Below are positions 41,715 through 50,488 of a DNA stretch of 53,106 nt, piece after piece. Positions within the stretch are counted from its first letter, which is position 1, and every line of letters starts with the position of its first letter. The stretch is from assembly GCA_030951045.1 (NCBI GenBank), contig JAUZQJ010000025.1, forward strand, positions 1 to 53,106, given 5' to 3'. The position numbers and the translations under genes were made by a program. The notes below the pieces were generated by a model, which saw nothing but the letters and a program-made list of their open reading frames with translations, made no database searches and was not told where the DNA came from. Origin of the DNA: Mariprofundus sp. Lineage in GTDB: Bacteria; Pseudomonadota; Zetaproteobacteria; Mariprofundales; Mariprofundaceae.

Positions 41715-43886
41715 TTAAAATTTACCGTAATAACCTTCTTTCAGAGCATCAAAGAGATTGGCGGCACTGTGCATTTCACCATCATATTCAATTTCATCGT
41801 TACCTTTGGCTTCAACGATGGAGCCGTCTTCCAGTGTGAATTTATAGGTGGTATTGGCCAGATCTTCTTCTTTCACCAGTACACCCTGGAATGCTTCCGG
41901 ATTGAATCGGAAGGTGGTGCAACCTTTCAGCCCCTGTTTGTAGGCATAGAGGTAAATATCCTTGAAATCTTCGTAGGGATAATCAGTCGGTACATTGGCT
42001 GTTTTGGAGATGGATGAATCGACCCAGCGCTGTGCTGCAGCCTGAATATCAACATGTTGCTTCGGTGTGACTTCATCCGCACTGATGAAATACTCAGGCA
42101 GTTTAGAGCCCTCTTCCTGCGAGGATGGCATGGCATCGGCATTGATCAGGGTGCGATAAGCAAGTAGTTCGAAAGAGAATACATCGACTTTCTCTTTCGA
42201 TTTTTTGCCTTCACGAATGATGTTGCGGGCATAATGGTGGGCGAAACTGGGTTCAATGCCGTTGGATGCATTATTGGCCAAGCTCAGAGAAATAGTACCG
42301 GTTGGTGCAATCGATGAGTGGTGCGTAAAACGGCAGCCCTTTTCAATCAGCGCTTCGATCATCGCACGGTCTTCATCATTGCCGGTAGCAAGGAACTTCT
42401 GCATATAGTTTGAATATTTGCCCCATAGCACTTTACCAGCTAATTGATCACCAAGCTTGATGCCATCGGCTGCCATGGCAGGGCATTTGGTCATCATTTC
42501 AGGCGTTACTTCAAATTGCTGATCCATAATTGGAGCAGCTCCTTTCTCTTCAGCCAGTTCTAGACCTGCCTGGAAACCGGTGCGTGCCATTTCATAAGCG
42601 ATCTGTTCGGTGAATGCGAGTGATTTTTCTGATCCGTATGGGGTGCGCAACATGGTCAGGGTAGAGCCCAGTCCAAGAAAACCCATGCCGTGGCGGCGTT
42701 TGGAGAGAATCTCTTCGCGCTGTTTTTCCAGTGGAAGACCGTTAATGTCTACAACATTATCCAGCATGCGGGTGAATACAGAGATGACTTCCCGGTAGCT
42801 ATCCCAATCAAAATACGCATCTTCTGTAAAGGCTTTGCGTACAAATTTGGTTAGGTTGATGCTACCCAGCAGGCAGGCACCATATGGTGGTAGAGGCTGT
42901 TCACCGCACGGGTTGGTGGCCCGGACATCTTCACAAAACCAGTTGTTGTTTAGTTCGTTTACTTCATCAATAAGGATGAAACCCGGTTCAGCATAATCAT
43001 AGGTGGAAGCCATAATAACATCCCACAGACGATTGGCTTTTAGTGTTTTATATACTTTGCAAGCTACGAAACCACGATCATCTTTCACAGCACCTTTCGG
43101 TGGGTTGGCAACATATTTGAATACGATGCGTGTTTCAGGATCATCAAGTTCAGCCTGGCTGGCAGGGAAGACAAGGTCCCAGTCAGCATCGTTGGTTACC
43201 GCTTCCATAAAGTCACGTGTAATCAGGCAGGAAAGGTTGAATTGACGTAGTCGACCATCTTCACGTTTAGCGCGAATGAAATCCATGATGTCCGGATGAG
43301 AAATATCAAATGTACCCATCTGAGCGCCGCGACGACCACCAGCAGATGAGACGGTAAAACACATTTTATCGTAAATATCCATGAATGAGAGGGGGCCTGA
43401 TGTGTAAGCGCCGGCACCGCTCACATAAGCACCTTTAGGTCGAAGCGTAGAGAATTCATAGCCGATGCCGCAGCCCGCTTTAAGCGTAAGCCCTGCCTCA
43501 TGAACCATGGAAAGAATACCGTCCATGGAGTCGGGCACAGTACCTGAAACAGTACAGTTGATGGTGGAGGTGGCCGGTTTGTGTTCGTGGGCACCGGCAT
43601 TGGACATAATGCGGCCAGCGGGGATGGCACCGTTCGCGAGAGCCCAAGTGAATCGATTGTGCCAAAATTCGCGGTTTTCTTCATTTTCAACGTCAGCCAA
43701 GGCGATGGCAACACGCTCATAAGTGGCTTGAATACCAGCGTCAACGGCGTTGTTGTCTTTATCTTTCAAACGATATTTTTTATCCCAAATATCCAATGAA
43801 GCTGGTTGAAAAGTAATCTCAGTGGTTTGGTTCTCTTCTATCTTTTCAATAGATGCAATGTTCAAAGCCTGCGAATTAGCGCTCAT
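41715..43886 (-). CDS. nrdJa: Adenosylcobalamin-dependent (class II) ribonucleotide reductase, NrdJa
   Basis: A 723-residue catalytic subunit that makes deoxyribonucleotides from ribonucleotides, with a radical from B12, independent of oxygen. Seen: AGAHEHKPATSTINCTVSG with a substrate-loop Cys, LKAGCGIGYEFSTLRPKGA, NPCGEQPLPPYGACLLGSINL with the radical Cys region, and SIAPTGTISLSLANNASNGIEP near the C-terminus. The chain ends after DALKEGYYGKF; the regenerating Cys tail is in NrdJb. I chose ATG 43886 because GGGGAG lies four bases upstream; a start at 43982 would run through the promoter and NrdR sites. Confidence 0.94.
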   Translation of the reverse strand: MSANSQALNIASIEKIEENQTTEITFQPASLDIWDKKYRLKDKDNNAVDAGIQATYERVAIALADVENEENREFWHNRFTWALANGAIPAGRIMSNAGAHEHKPATSTINCTVSGTVPDSMDGILSMVHEAGLTLKAGCGIGYEFSTLRPKGAYVSGAGAYTSGPLSFMDIYDKMCFTVSSAGGRRGAQMGTFDISHPDIMDFIRAKREDGRLRQFNLSCLITRDFMEAVTNDADWDLVFPASQAELDDPETRIVFKYVANPPKGAVKDDRGFVACKVYKTLKANRLWDVIMASTYDYAEPGFILIDEVNELNNNWFCEDVRATNPCGEQPLPPYGACLLGSINLTKFVRKAFTEDAYFDWDSYREVISVFTRMLDNVVDINGLPLEKQREEILSKRRHGMGFLGLGSTLTMLRTPYGSEKSLAFTEQIAYEMARTGFQAGLELAEEKGAAPIMDQQFEVTPEMMTKCPAMAADGIKLGDQLAGKVLWGKYSNYMQKFLATGNDEDRAMIEALIEKGCRFTHHSSIAPTGTISLSLANNASNGIEPSFAHHYARNIIREGKKSKEKVDVFSFELLAYRTLINADAMPSSQEEGSKLPEYFISADEVTPKQHVDIQAAAQRWVDSSISKTANVPTDYPYEDFKDIYLYAYKQGLKGCTTFRFNPEAFQGVLVKEEDLANTTYKFTLEDGSIVEAKGNDEIEYDGEMHSAANLFDALKEGYYGKF

Positions 43887-43941
43887 ACAACTCCCCTTGG
43901 ATAAATCATTTGTCCCTAGTGTTTCATAAATCTTGGTGGTG

Positions 43942-43969
43942 AGTGTAAGCACTATATGTAGGGTGTCAA
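43942..43969 (-). promoter_or_regulatory. nrdJa promoter (sigma70 type)
   Basis: On the minus strand TTGACA (complement of 43964-43969) is followed after 16 bases by TACACT (complement of 43942-43947). It sits about 55 bases upstream of the nrdJa start codon. The first NrdR-like box fills the spacer. Confidence 0.65.
43949..43964 (-). promoter_or_regulatory. NrdR-like box 1
   Basis: On the plus strand it reads GCACTATATGTAGGGT, matching the palindromic NrdR consensus ACACTATATATAGTGT at 13 of 16 positions. It lies between the -35 and -10 boxes of the nrdJa promoter and 32 bases (three helical turns) from box 2. Confidence 0.65.
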
Positions 43970-43980
43970 GAAAATAGAAC

Positions 43981-43996
43981 ACACTAGTTGTAGTAT
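43981..43996 (-). promoter_or_regulatory. NrdR-like box 2
   Basis: ACACTAGTTGTAGTAT matches the NrdR consensus at 12 of 16 positions. It is upstream of the -35 box of nrdJa and on the same DNA face as box 1 (32-base offset). Paired boxes at this spacing are the known NrdR repressor arrangement. Confidence 0.6.
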
Positions 43997-44018
43997 TTTA
44001 ACACACACAATTTATGCA

Positions 44019-44071
44019 CTGTTTATCCACAGAATGTACACCGGATGGTGCTCATGCCTGTGGATAAACAG
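44019..44071. promoter_or_regulatory. Perfect 14-bp palindrome with two consensus DnaA boxes
   Basis: CTGTTTATCCACAG (44019-44032) and CTGTGGATAAACAG (44058-44071) are exact reverse complements separated by 25 bases. Each holds a perfect DnaA box TTATCCACA (44023-44031, and the complement at 44059-44067). A near-match TTATGCACT lies just before (44012-44020). The site is between nrdJa and ubiE, so it may regulate either gene. Confidence 0.75.
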
Positions 44072-44115
44072 ACTTTATTTGGAGAGAAAGCCTCTGCCTG
44101 ATACGATGCGCATCC

Positions 44116-44946
44116 ATGAATAACCCTAATCATACAAACAATACGGACAGCTCCAGCGATCATGTGAGCAACCCTTCATTTGATCACACAGCAAATCATT
44201 CAGGCGATGCCACACACTTTGGCTACGAAACAGTCAGTGGAAGCGAAAAAGTTAATCGCGTGATGGGCGTGTTTTCATCGGTAGCTAGCCAATACGATGT
44301 GATGAATGATCTGATGAGCGCGGGCATGCATCGTTTGTGGAAGCGTCGCATGATTGCCACTGCAGCCATTGGTGCTGGCAGTCGGGTGCTGGATGTGGCG
44401 GCAGGATCCGGTGATATCGCGATTGGCTTGGCCAATAAAATGGGACCATCCGGACGCGTGGTATTGACCGATCTGAATGGTCCGATGCTGGCAGAAGGAG
44501 CGCGTCGCGTGATTGATGTGGGGTTGTTGCCCGGTCGTGCGGATTGCATTCAATCCGATGGCACCAAACTCGCCTTTGCAGATAACAGTTTTGATTGTGT
44601 GACCATTGCATTTGGTATTCGCAATTTTCTGGATGTCGATGCCGGCCTTGCTGAATTCTATCGCATTCTTAAGCCCGGGGGGCAGTTTATGTGTCTGGAG
44701 TTTTCGCGCCCCGTGTTGCCCGGTCTTGGTGTTATCTATGATGCGTATTCATTTAATATGATTCCGTTGATTGGTGAGAAGGTGACCGGTGATAGGGACT
44801 CTTACCAGTATCTGGTTGAGTCGATCCGCCGTTTTCCTGATCAACAGCGTTTTAGTAAAATGATTGCCAAGGCGGGATTTGATCTCATTAAACATGATAA
44901 TATGTCGGGTGGTATTGTTGCTCTGCATCGAGGATATAAGATATGA
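44116..44946 (+). CDS. ubiE: Ubiquinone/menaquinone biosynthesis C-methyltransferase UbiE
   Basis: A 276-residue SAM-dependent methyltransferase acting on the quinone head group. The UbiE signature FGYETVSGSEKVNRVMGVFSS and YDVMNDLMSAGMHRLWK is near residue 35. SAM motif I is VLDVAAGSGDIAIGLA, followed by LTDLNGPMLAEG and TIAFGIRNFLDVDAGL. The first 35 residues are an unusual Asn/Ser/His/Asp-rich extension, possibly disordered. ATG 44116 is the first in frame, with no strong Shine-Dalgarno sequence. Its stop overlaps the next start (ATGA). Confidence 0.94.
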   Translation: MNNPNHTNNTDSSSDHVSNPSFDHTANHSGDATHFGYETVSGSEKVNRVMGVFSSVASQYDVMNDLMSAGMHRLWKRRMIATAAIGAGSRVLDVAAGSGDIAIGLANKMGPSGRVVLTDLNGPMLAEGARRVIDVGLLPGRADCIQSDGTKLAFADNSFDCVTIAFGIRNFLDVDAGLAEFYRILKPGGQFMCLEFSRPVLPGLGVIYDAYSFNMIPLIGEKVTGDRDSYQYLVESIRRFPDQQRFSKMIAKAGFDLIKHDNMSGGIVALHRGYKI

Positions 44947-45617
44947 GTGTGATGTTTTTGCCGTTGCGTTTGATTCCTGTGCCGGTGCAATGCGTGGTGA
45001 TGACTACGGTGCTGGGTCTGGTTTTTTCTCGTGATGCATCGTTAAAGCCATATCTGCGTGATATGGAAGGTAAGGTGTTTCGTATTCATGTGCGCGATAC
45101 CGATACCATTATGTTTCTTGGTTTCACGCGCGGCAAAGCTTGGGTGCATTCAACCTATGATGGCATAGTAGATGTGCGCCTGAATGCGACGACGGCCGGT
45201 TTTGCGCGCATGTGTTTTGGTAATGAGGATCCGGATGATCTGGTCTTTCAGCAGGTGCTGAAGCTTTCCGGTGATTCTGATGCCATGCTGCGTTTTAAGA
45301 AGCTGTTTGCGGCGGCCGATCTGGATTGGGAACGTGAGTTGCGCGCTTCGTTCGGTGAATTTTTTGGTTCACGTGTAGCTCGTGCTGCGCACGCGTTGGT
45401 GGCGGCCGAACAAAAAGTGGCTGATGGGTCACGTCAGGCCGTTAGCAATAGTTTGCGTGAAATGAATATGCCTGATGCAGAGCGTTTGCAGGCCTGGCAG
45501 GCTGGCGTGGAGCATCTTTCCCATCAGATTTCACGCTGTAAAGGGCGCGTTACAAGAGTAGAGCATACATTGAAGCATCTGCAGGAACATGCCGCAGCAG
45601 CTCAACAGTCACAATGA
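44943..45617 (+). CDS. ubiJ: UbiJ-like SCP2-domain protein (ubiquinone biosynthesis accessory)
   Basis: A 224-residue protein placed between ubiE and ubiB, as in E. coli. An N-terminal SCP2-like lipid-binding domain (about residues 10-105: LPLRLIPVPVQCVVM, then GKVFRIHVRDTDTIMFLGFTRGKAWV, and FQQVLKLSGDSDAML) holds hydrophobic intermediates. A long helical, coiled-coil C-terminus follows (residues 120-224, with LSHQISRCKGRVTRVEHTLKHLQEH), a feature of UbiJ. It starts in the ubiE stop codon. Family identity rests on fold and synteny. Confidence 0.85.
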   Translation: MSVMFLPLRLIPVPVQCVVMTTVLGLVFSRDASLKPYLRDMEGKVFRIHVRDTDTIMFLGFTRGKAWVHSTYDGIVDVRLNATTAGFARMCFGNEDPDDLVFQQVLKLSGDSDAMLRFKKLFAAADLDWERELRASFGEFFGSRVARAAHALVAAEQKVADGSRQAVSNSLREMNMPDAERLQAWQAGVEHLSHQISRCKGRVTRVEHTLKHLQEHAAAAQQSQ

Positions 45618-45644
45618 CAACATGGCTGAGGGTGTGATTGCTAC

Positions 45645-47246
45645 ATGAGATTACCATCTAATATACGTCGCAATCTGCGTTTGATGCGTATTGGTCATAT
45701 ATTGGCCACGCATGGCATGGCTGCATTGGCCGTTCGAATGCGCCTTTTCCATCCCTATGTCTGGCTCGTTCAGCTGTTTCGCGGTGACGAACTGCCGAAA
45801 GACCTGGGGGCTCAGATTCGCCTGGTGTTGGAGCAGTTGGGGCCAACGTTCATTAAATTTGGTCAGATGTTGTCAACCCGAGTTGATTTGCTGCCCATGG
45901 ATGTGGCTCTGGAATTGAAGAAGTTGCAGGATGATGTACCAGCTGAGCCGTTTGAATCGGTTAAAAGGGTGATTGAAAAAAGTTTCAAAAAACCATTGAC
46001 CAGTGATGGTGGTCTGTTTGCGGTATTTGATGAGATGCCTGTGGCCGCAGCGTCCATTGCTCAGGTACATTTTGCTGAGTTGCATGATGGACGTCGTGTG
46101 GCGGTGAAAATCAGGCGTGACCATATCAGTAAAACCATTGAGTCAGATCTGGCTATTCTGAATTTATTGGCCGCGTTATTTGATCGTTATTTCCCTGAAT
46201 ATCATCGTTTGAAAGCACCGCAAGTGATTGATGAATTTTCCACAACCATTCGTGGTGAGTTGAATTTGCGGGCAGAGGCAGCTCATTGCACGCGTTTTGC
46301 TGAAAACCTTGTTGATGTTGAAGGTGTGCGTGTGCCTGAGGTGTTGTGGGATTATACGCAGACTGAAGTGCTGACCACTGAACGTATTTCAGGGCTTCCG
46401 ATTGATGAGCGAAAGGCGCTGACTGAGGCGGGTCATGATTGTCTGAAGCTGTGTGAGAGAACTGCAGCGCTATTTTTCCATACGGTCTTTGTAGATGGTT
46501 ATTTTCATGCGGATATGCACCCGGGCAATATTTTCGTAGATGCTAGTGGCGAGATTGTACTGATTGATTTCGGTATTGTCGGCCGTCTTGATATTAAATC
46601 CCGACGTTATATCGCTGAAATGTTGATCGCGTTCCTGAAAGAAGATTACAAGCGTGCTGCTGAAGTGCATGTGGAAGCAGGTTATGTGCCGTTGGATACC
46701 AATATATCAGCTTTTGAGGATGCTTTACGTGAAATAGCAGTGCCTATTTTTAATCGTCCATTGGCAGATATCTCGATTGCTGAATTGCTGTTGTCGATGT
46801 TTGCGGTGACCGAGCGCTTCAAAATGGAAACACAGCCAGAGCTGCTGCTGTTGCAGAAGACCATGGTGGTGATGGAAGGGGTGGCTAGAGAGCTAGCCAA
46901 TGATGTGAATATCTGGATGTTGGCGCGACCATTGATTTCAGAATGGGCCACGCGTCATATTGGCCCTATCGGAAAAACAGAGGCGTTGATTGAAGAGGTG
47001 CATGGTCAGCTGCGCAGTTGGATGCGGTTGCCGGAAAAAATCGATGCAGTACTGTCACGCATTGAAGAGGGCAGTGTAAACTTTACAGCCGAGCCGTCGC
47101 GTTTACCTGTAGTGGTTGGTTCTGTTTTGCTGGCTGGCGGGGCAGCCTGGTTGGCATGGTCAACAGCGCATGATGCAGCAGGCTTCACGATGTTGGTAGC
47201 CTCATCATTAATGGTATTGGGTTTGGTGCTGACGCTTTCCAGATAG
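45645..47246 (+). CDS. ubiB: UbiB-family atypical kinase/ATPase (ubiquinone biosynthesis)
   Basis: A 533-residue ABC1/UbiB protein. It has the KxGQ motif (LGPTFIKFGQMLSTR), the Ala-rich nucleotide loop (PVAAASIAQVHFAEL), the VAVKIRRD Lys, and HADMHPGNIFVD with the metal residues, then IVLIDFGIVGRL. The C-terminus has two hydrophobic segments (about residues 490-510 and 513-531) anchoring it to the inner membrane. UbiB-family ATPases help extract ubiquinone intermediates from the membrane. It lies 28 bases after ubiJ. Confidence 0.95.
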   Translation: MRLPSNIRRNLRLMRIGHILATHGMAALAVRMRLFHPYVWLVQLFRGDELPKDLGAQIRLVLEQLGPTFIKFGQMLSTRVDLLPMDVALELKKLQDDVPAEPFESVKRVIEKSFKKPLTSDGGLFAVFDEMPVAAASIAQVHFAELHDGRRVAVKIRRDHISKTIESDLAILNLLAALFDRYFPEYHRLKAPQVIDEFSTTIRGELNLRAEAAHCTRFAENLVDVEGVRVPEVLWDYTQTEVLTTERISGLPIDERKALTEAGHDCLKLCERTAALFFHTVFVDGYFHADMHPGNIFVDASGEIVLIDFGIVGRLDIKSRRYIAEMLIAFLKEDYKRAAEVHVEAGYVPLDTNISAFEDALREIAVPIFNRPLADISIAELLLSMFAVTERFKMETQPELLLLQKTMVVMEGVARELANDVNIWMLARPLISEWATRHIGPIGKTEALIEEVHGQLRSWMRLPEKIDAVLSRIEEGSVNFTAEPSRLPVVVGSVLLAGGAAWLAWSTAHDAAGFTMLVASSLMVLGLVLTLSR

Positions 47247-47349
47247 TGGGTGAAGTTGTGAATATTGAATCATTAGCTATACTGGCGACCAAATATTCTA
47301 ATATAATTTATAAACACTACTAAAGCTGTGTAAAATGGTGAGGAACTCA

Positions 47350-48519
47350 ATGAGTCAAAATTTTGTTTTTACGTCTGAATCTGTATCTGAAGGACATCCG
47401 GACAAGGTCGCTGATCGGATTTCTGACAGTGTGCTGGATGCCATTCTTGCACAGGATCCAAATGCCCGTGTGGCTTGTGAGACTATGATCAATACAGGCA
47501 TGATTGTGCTAGCGGGCGAAATTACTACATCCGCTGTGATTGATTACCAGCAGGTAGCTCGCGATGCTGTAAAAGATATAGGTTATGATTCGTCAGAAAT
47601 GGGTTTCGATTATAATAGCTGTGCCGTTCTTGTGGCGATGGACAAGCAGTCCGTTGATATTGCGGCTGGCGTGAATGAAGGTGAGGGCATTGATCTGGAT
47701 CAGGGCGCTGGTGACCAAGGCTTGATGTTTGGGTATGCCAGTAATGAAACAGACGTATTAATGCCAACAGCGATTCATTTGTCACATCAGTTGGTTGCCA
47801 AACAAGCAGAAGTGCGTAAATCAGGTGTGCTCTCTTTCTTGCGTCCGGATGCAAAATCACAGGTTTCTGTTCGTTATGAGAATAATGTACCTGTTGCGAT
47901 TGAAGCAGTCGTTCTTTCGACCCAACATTCTGAAGAGATTTCTCATGCCGACCTTTGTGAAGGTATTATGAATGAAGTGATCATGCCTGTATTGGAGCCA
48001 ACTGGCCTTTTGCATGAGGATACAAAATTCCATATTAATCCTACTGGTCGTTTTGTGATTGGTGGCCCCGTGGGTGACTGTGGCTTGACCGGACGTAAGA
48101 TTATCGTTGATACCTATGGTGGTTTTGGTCGTCATGGTGGTGGAGCATTTTCTGGTAAAGATCCGTCCAAGGTGGATCGTTCGGCAGCTTATGCGGGTCG
48201 TTATGTTGCCAAAAATATTGTGGCATCAGGCCTTGCTGATCGCTGCGAAGTGCAGGTTTCTTATGCAATTGGTGTGGCGCGCCCAACCTCGTTAATGGTG
48301 AATACATTTGGTACAGGCAAAATTGATGATATTGAAATCGGTAAGCTGGTAGAAGAGCACTTTGATCTTCGTCCTAAAGCGATTGTGCAGGGGCTCGATC
48401 TGTTGCGTCCTATCTATGCCAAGACAGCTGCTTACGGTCATTTCGGTCGTGAGTTGCCGGAATTTACCTGGGAGAAAACTGATAAGGCAGATGCTTTGCG
48501 CGCAGCTGCAGACATTTAA
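47350..48519 (+). CDS. metK: S-adenosylmethionine synthetase
   Basis: A 389-residue cytosolic enzyme making SAM from ATP and methionine. Motifs: [25 protein letters not shown] at the N-terminus, the Asp and Lys residues of [12 protein letters not shown], and the phosphate loop [20 protein letters not shown] chose ATG 47350, preceded by GAGGAA; ATG 47335 is a possible longer start. It is upstream of the SAH riboswitch and ahcY, so both halves of the SAM cycle are linked. Confidence 0.96.
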   Translation: MSQNFVFTSESVSEGHPDKVADRISDSVLDAILAQDPNARVACETMINTGMIVLAGEITTSAVIDYQQVARDAVKDIGYDSSEMGFDYNSCAVLVAMDKQSVDIAAGVNEGEGIDLDQGAGDQGLMFGYASNETDVLMPTAIHLSHQLVAKQAEVRKSGVLSFLRPDAKSQVSVRYENNVPVAIEAVVLSTQHSEEISHADLCEGIMNEVIMPVLEPTGLLHEDTKFHINPTGRFVIGGPVGDCGLTGRKIIVDTYGGFGRHGGGAFSGKDPSKVDRSAAYAGRYVAKNIVASGLADRCEVQVSYAIGVARPTSLMVNTFGTGKIDDIEIGKLVEEHFDLRPKAIVQGLDLLRPIYAKTAAYGHFGRELPEFTWEKTDKADALRAAADI

Positions 48520-48585
48520 ATTATTATAAGAGGGAATATTTCTCATTTAGTGATAAATAAGCAGGTTGTGGCCTGATTATTTGCC

Positions 48586-48655
48586 CAGACTGAGGAGCAC
48601 TGCAGCAGATTTGTGATCTGCCAGGCTCAGTCGAAAAACAGTTCAACGGTGCTTA
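48586..48655 (+). ncRNA. SAH riboswitch upstream of ahcY
   Basis: The core fits the SAH (ahcY-type) riboswitch. Stem ACTGAG/CTCAGT (48589-48594 with 48626-48631) encloses GAGCACTGCAGC, a GCAGAT-TTGTG-ATCTGC hairpin and GCCAGGCTC. Downstream AACGGTGCT (48645-48653) pairs through GTGCT with AGCAC (48596-48600), giving the pseudoknot. The conserved strings GAGGAGC, CTGC, CCAGGCTC and AACGG are all present. It should raise ahcY expression when S-adenosylhomocysteine accumulates. Confidence 0.93.
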
Positions 48656-48664
48656 TATTTTTAT

Positions 48665-48690
48665 ACCTGAGTGGTGCAAACCATTCAGGT
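48665..48690 (+). promoter_or_regulatory. Hairpin before the ahcY ribosome-binding site
   Basis: ACCTGAGTGGT (48665-48675) and ACCATTCAGGT (48680-48690) pair over 11 bp with one G-T wobble around GCAA, eight bases before AGGAG (48698-48702). It could be part of the riboswitch expression platform or an mRNA-stabilising leader. There is no T-tract. Confidence 0.55.
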
Positions 48691-48709
48691 CATACATAGG
48701 AGTATGAGA

Positions 48710-50116
48710 ATGTCTGAATTTACTGATTACAAAGTGGCGGATATGTCTGCTGAAACAATTGCATTCGGTCGTAAAGAGCTGAATATTGCGGAAACTGAAA
48801 TGCCTGGTTTGATGGTGACCCGTGAAAAATATGCTGCTTCACAGCCGCTGAAAGGTGCGCGTATTGCTGGTTCTCTGCACATGACCATCCAGACAGGTGT
48901 ACTGATTGAAACACTGACAGCCCTTGGTGCTGAAGTGCGTTGGGCATCATGCAACATCTATTCTACACAGGATCACGCTGCTGCTGCGATTGTTGCAGAA
49001 GGCGTCCCGGTCTTTGCTCACAAAGGTGAAACACTGGAAGAGTATTGGGAATTTTGCCACAGCATTATGGAGTGGCATGACGGCGGTACGCCAAACATGA
49101 TCCTTGATGATGGTGGTGATGCTACAACCTTGCTGGTGTTGGGCGCTAAAGCTGAATTGGATGCATCTGTACTGGATAATCCTGGTTCTGAAGAAGAAGA
49201 GTATCTGTTTGCATCTATTAAAAAACGTCTGGCTACGCAGCCGGGTTATTATACTAGCCGTCGCGATGCGATTCAGGGCGTAACTGAAGAGACTACTACC
49301 GGTGTTCACCGTCTATATCAGATGCATGAGCGTGGTGAACTACCGTTCCCGGCTATCAATGTGAATGATTCTGTAACCAAATCCAAGTTTGATAATCTGT
49401 ATGGCTGTCGTGAATCACTGCTTGACGGTATCAAGCGCGCTACCGACGTGATGATTGCTGGTAAGATCTGTGTTGTTCTGGGTTACGGTGATGTTGGTAA
49501 AGGTTGTGCGCAGGCCTTCCGTGGTATGGGTGCAACTGTTTGGGTGACTGAAATTGATCCGATCTGTGCTCTACAGGCGGCAATGGAAGGCTATCGTGTA
49601 GTGAATATGGATGATGCGTGTAAGCAGGGTAATATCTTTGTAACGACTACTGGTAACTACCACGTGATTACACACGATCATATGGTGGCGATGCCGGATC
49701 AGGCCATTGTTTGTAATATCGGTCATTTCGATAATGAGATTGATGTAGCAAGCCTGAAGAAATACGAGTGGGACAATGTAAAACCACAGGTAGATCAGAT
49801 TATCTTCCCGAATGGCAACCGCATCACGTTGCTGGCTGAAGGACGTTTGGTGAACCTGGGTTGTGGAACAGGACACCCGAGTTTTGTGATGTCCAACTCT
49901 TTCACCAACCAGACATTGGCACAGATCGAGCTGTTCACACAGACTGGTCAGTATGTAAATGAAGTATATACACTGCCTAAGAAATTGGATGAAGAAGTTG
50001 CTCGCCTGCACATGGCTAAAGTCGGTGTAAACCTGACTCCTCTATCTCAGGAGCAGGCGGATTATATCGGTGTTCCTCTTGAGGGCCCGTATAAACCAAA
50101 TCACTACCGTTACTAA
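48710..50116 (+). CDS. ahcY: Adenosylhomocysteinase
   Basis: A 468-residue NAD-dependent enzyme hydrolysing S-adenosylhomocysteine to adenosine and homocysteine. Seen: [30 protein letters not shown], the NAD site [16 protein letters not shown], and GHFDNEID. The C-terminal Lys-rich tail ends in [13 protein letters not shown], the usual YKPxHYRY form. AGGAG is seven bases before ATG 48710. The SAH riboswitch and the leader hairpin precede it. A terminator-like hairpin follows 19 bases after the stop. Confidence 0.96.
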   Translation: MSEFTDYKVADMSAETIAFGRKELNIAETEMPGLMVTREKYAASQPLKGARIAGSLHMTIQTGVLIETLTALGAEVRWASCNIYSTQDHAAAAIVAEGVPVFAHKGETLEEYWEFCHSIMEWHDGGTPNMILDDGGDATTLLVLGAKAELDASVLDNPGSEEEEYLFASIKKRLATQPGYYTSRRDAIQGVTEETTTGVHRLYQMHERGELPFPAINVNDSVTKSKFDNLYGCRESLLDGIKRATDVMIAGKICVVLGYGDVGKGCAQAFRGMGATVWVTEIDPICALQAAMEGYRVVNMDDACKQGNIFVTTTGNYHVITHDHMVAMPDQAIVCNIGHFDNEIDVASLKKYEWDNVKPQVDQIIFPNGNRITLLAEGRLVNLGCGTGHPSFVMSNSFTNQTLAQIELFTQTGQYVNEVYTLPKKLDEEVARLHMAKVGVNLTPLSQEQADYIGVPLEGPYKPNHYRY

Positions 50117-50121
50117 GACGT

Positions 50122-50418
50122 ATGCTTGAAATGAGAATGGCGATGATGAAAAGTTTTTTTCTCATCGCCATTTTTGTTTGTGCATTATCTACTCTAACCG
50201 CACAGGCTGCAGGTGGATTGTCTGTAGATGCCCGGTTTGATCTGACTGGTGACGGTATTGTTGATGCATCTGACTGGGTGAAAATGACAGAAGATGCCAA
50301 GCAAGGTTATGCCCATGCCTCGATTAAAGCGCTGGGCGAAGATCCTGATGCTTTGCTTGATGCCCGACAAAGCCGTGCTGATCGATTTCTTATTGGCCTT
50401 CGCGCTGTGTATGAATAA
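50122..50418 (+). CDS. Small secreted protein with EF-hand/dockerin-like calcium loop
   Basis: A 98-residue protein with a signal peptide (about residues 8-28, cleavage near TAQA-AG). The mature chain contains DLTGDGIVDASDW, a D-x-T-x-D-G-x-V-D-x-x-D calcium-binding loop as in EF-hands or dockerins, then a helical tail with a DARQSRAD segment. Several ATG codons lie in frame (50122, 50134, 50143, 50146), none with a clear ribosome-binding site, and the N-terminal codons fall inside a strong hairpin. Function unknown. Confidence 0.7.
   Translation: MLEMRMAMMKSFFLIAIFVCALSTLTAQAAGGLSVDARFDLTGDGIVDASDWVKMTEDAKQGYAHASIKALGEDPDALLDARQSRADRFLIGLRAVYE
50136..50175 (+). terminator. Terminator-like hairpin after ahcY, overlapping the next gene start
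   Basis: AATGGCGATGA (50136-50146) and TCATCGCCATT (50162-50172) are perfect 11-bp arms followed by TTTG. It ends ahcY transcripts plausibly, but it lies in the coding start of the small secreted protein, covering candidate ATG codons. Confidence 0.6.
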
Positions 50419-50488
50419 TTCCTTATACGCATGATTCTGATAATGGCAGTGTTCTCTGGTTGGAAGACTGTTTGATGAAGGAGTATGC

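Noticed and set aside
43998-44075. Chromosomal replication origin at the DnaA-box palindrome
   Set aside because: Only two perfect boxes and one near-match, no dnaA/dnaN/gidA neighbours, and no long AT-rich unwinding region.
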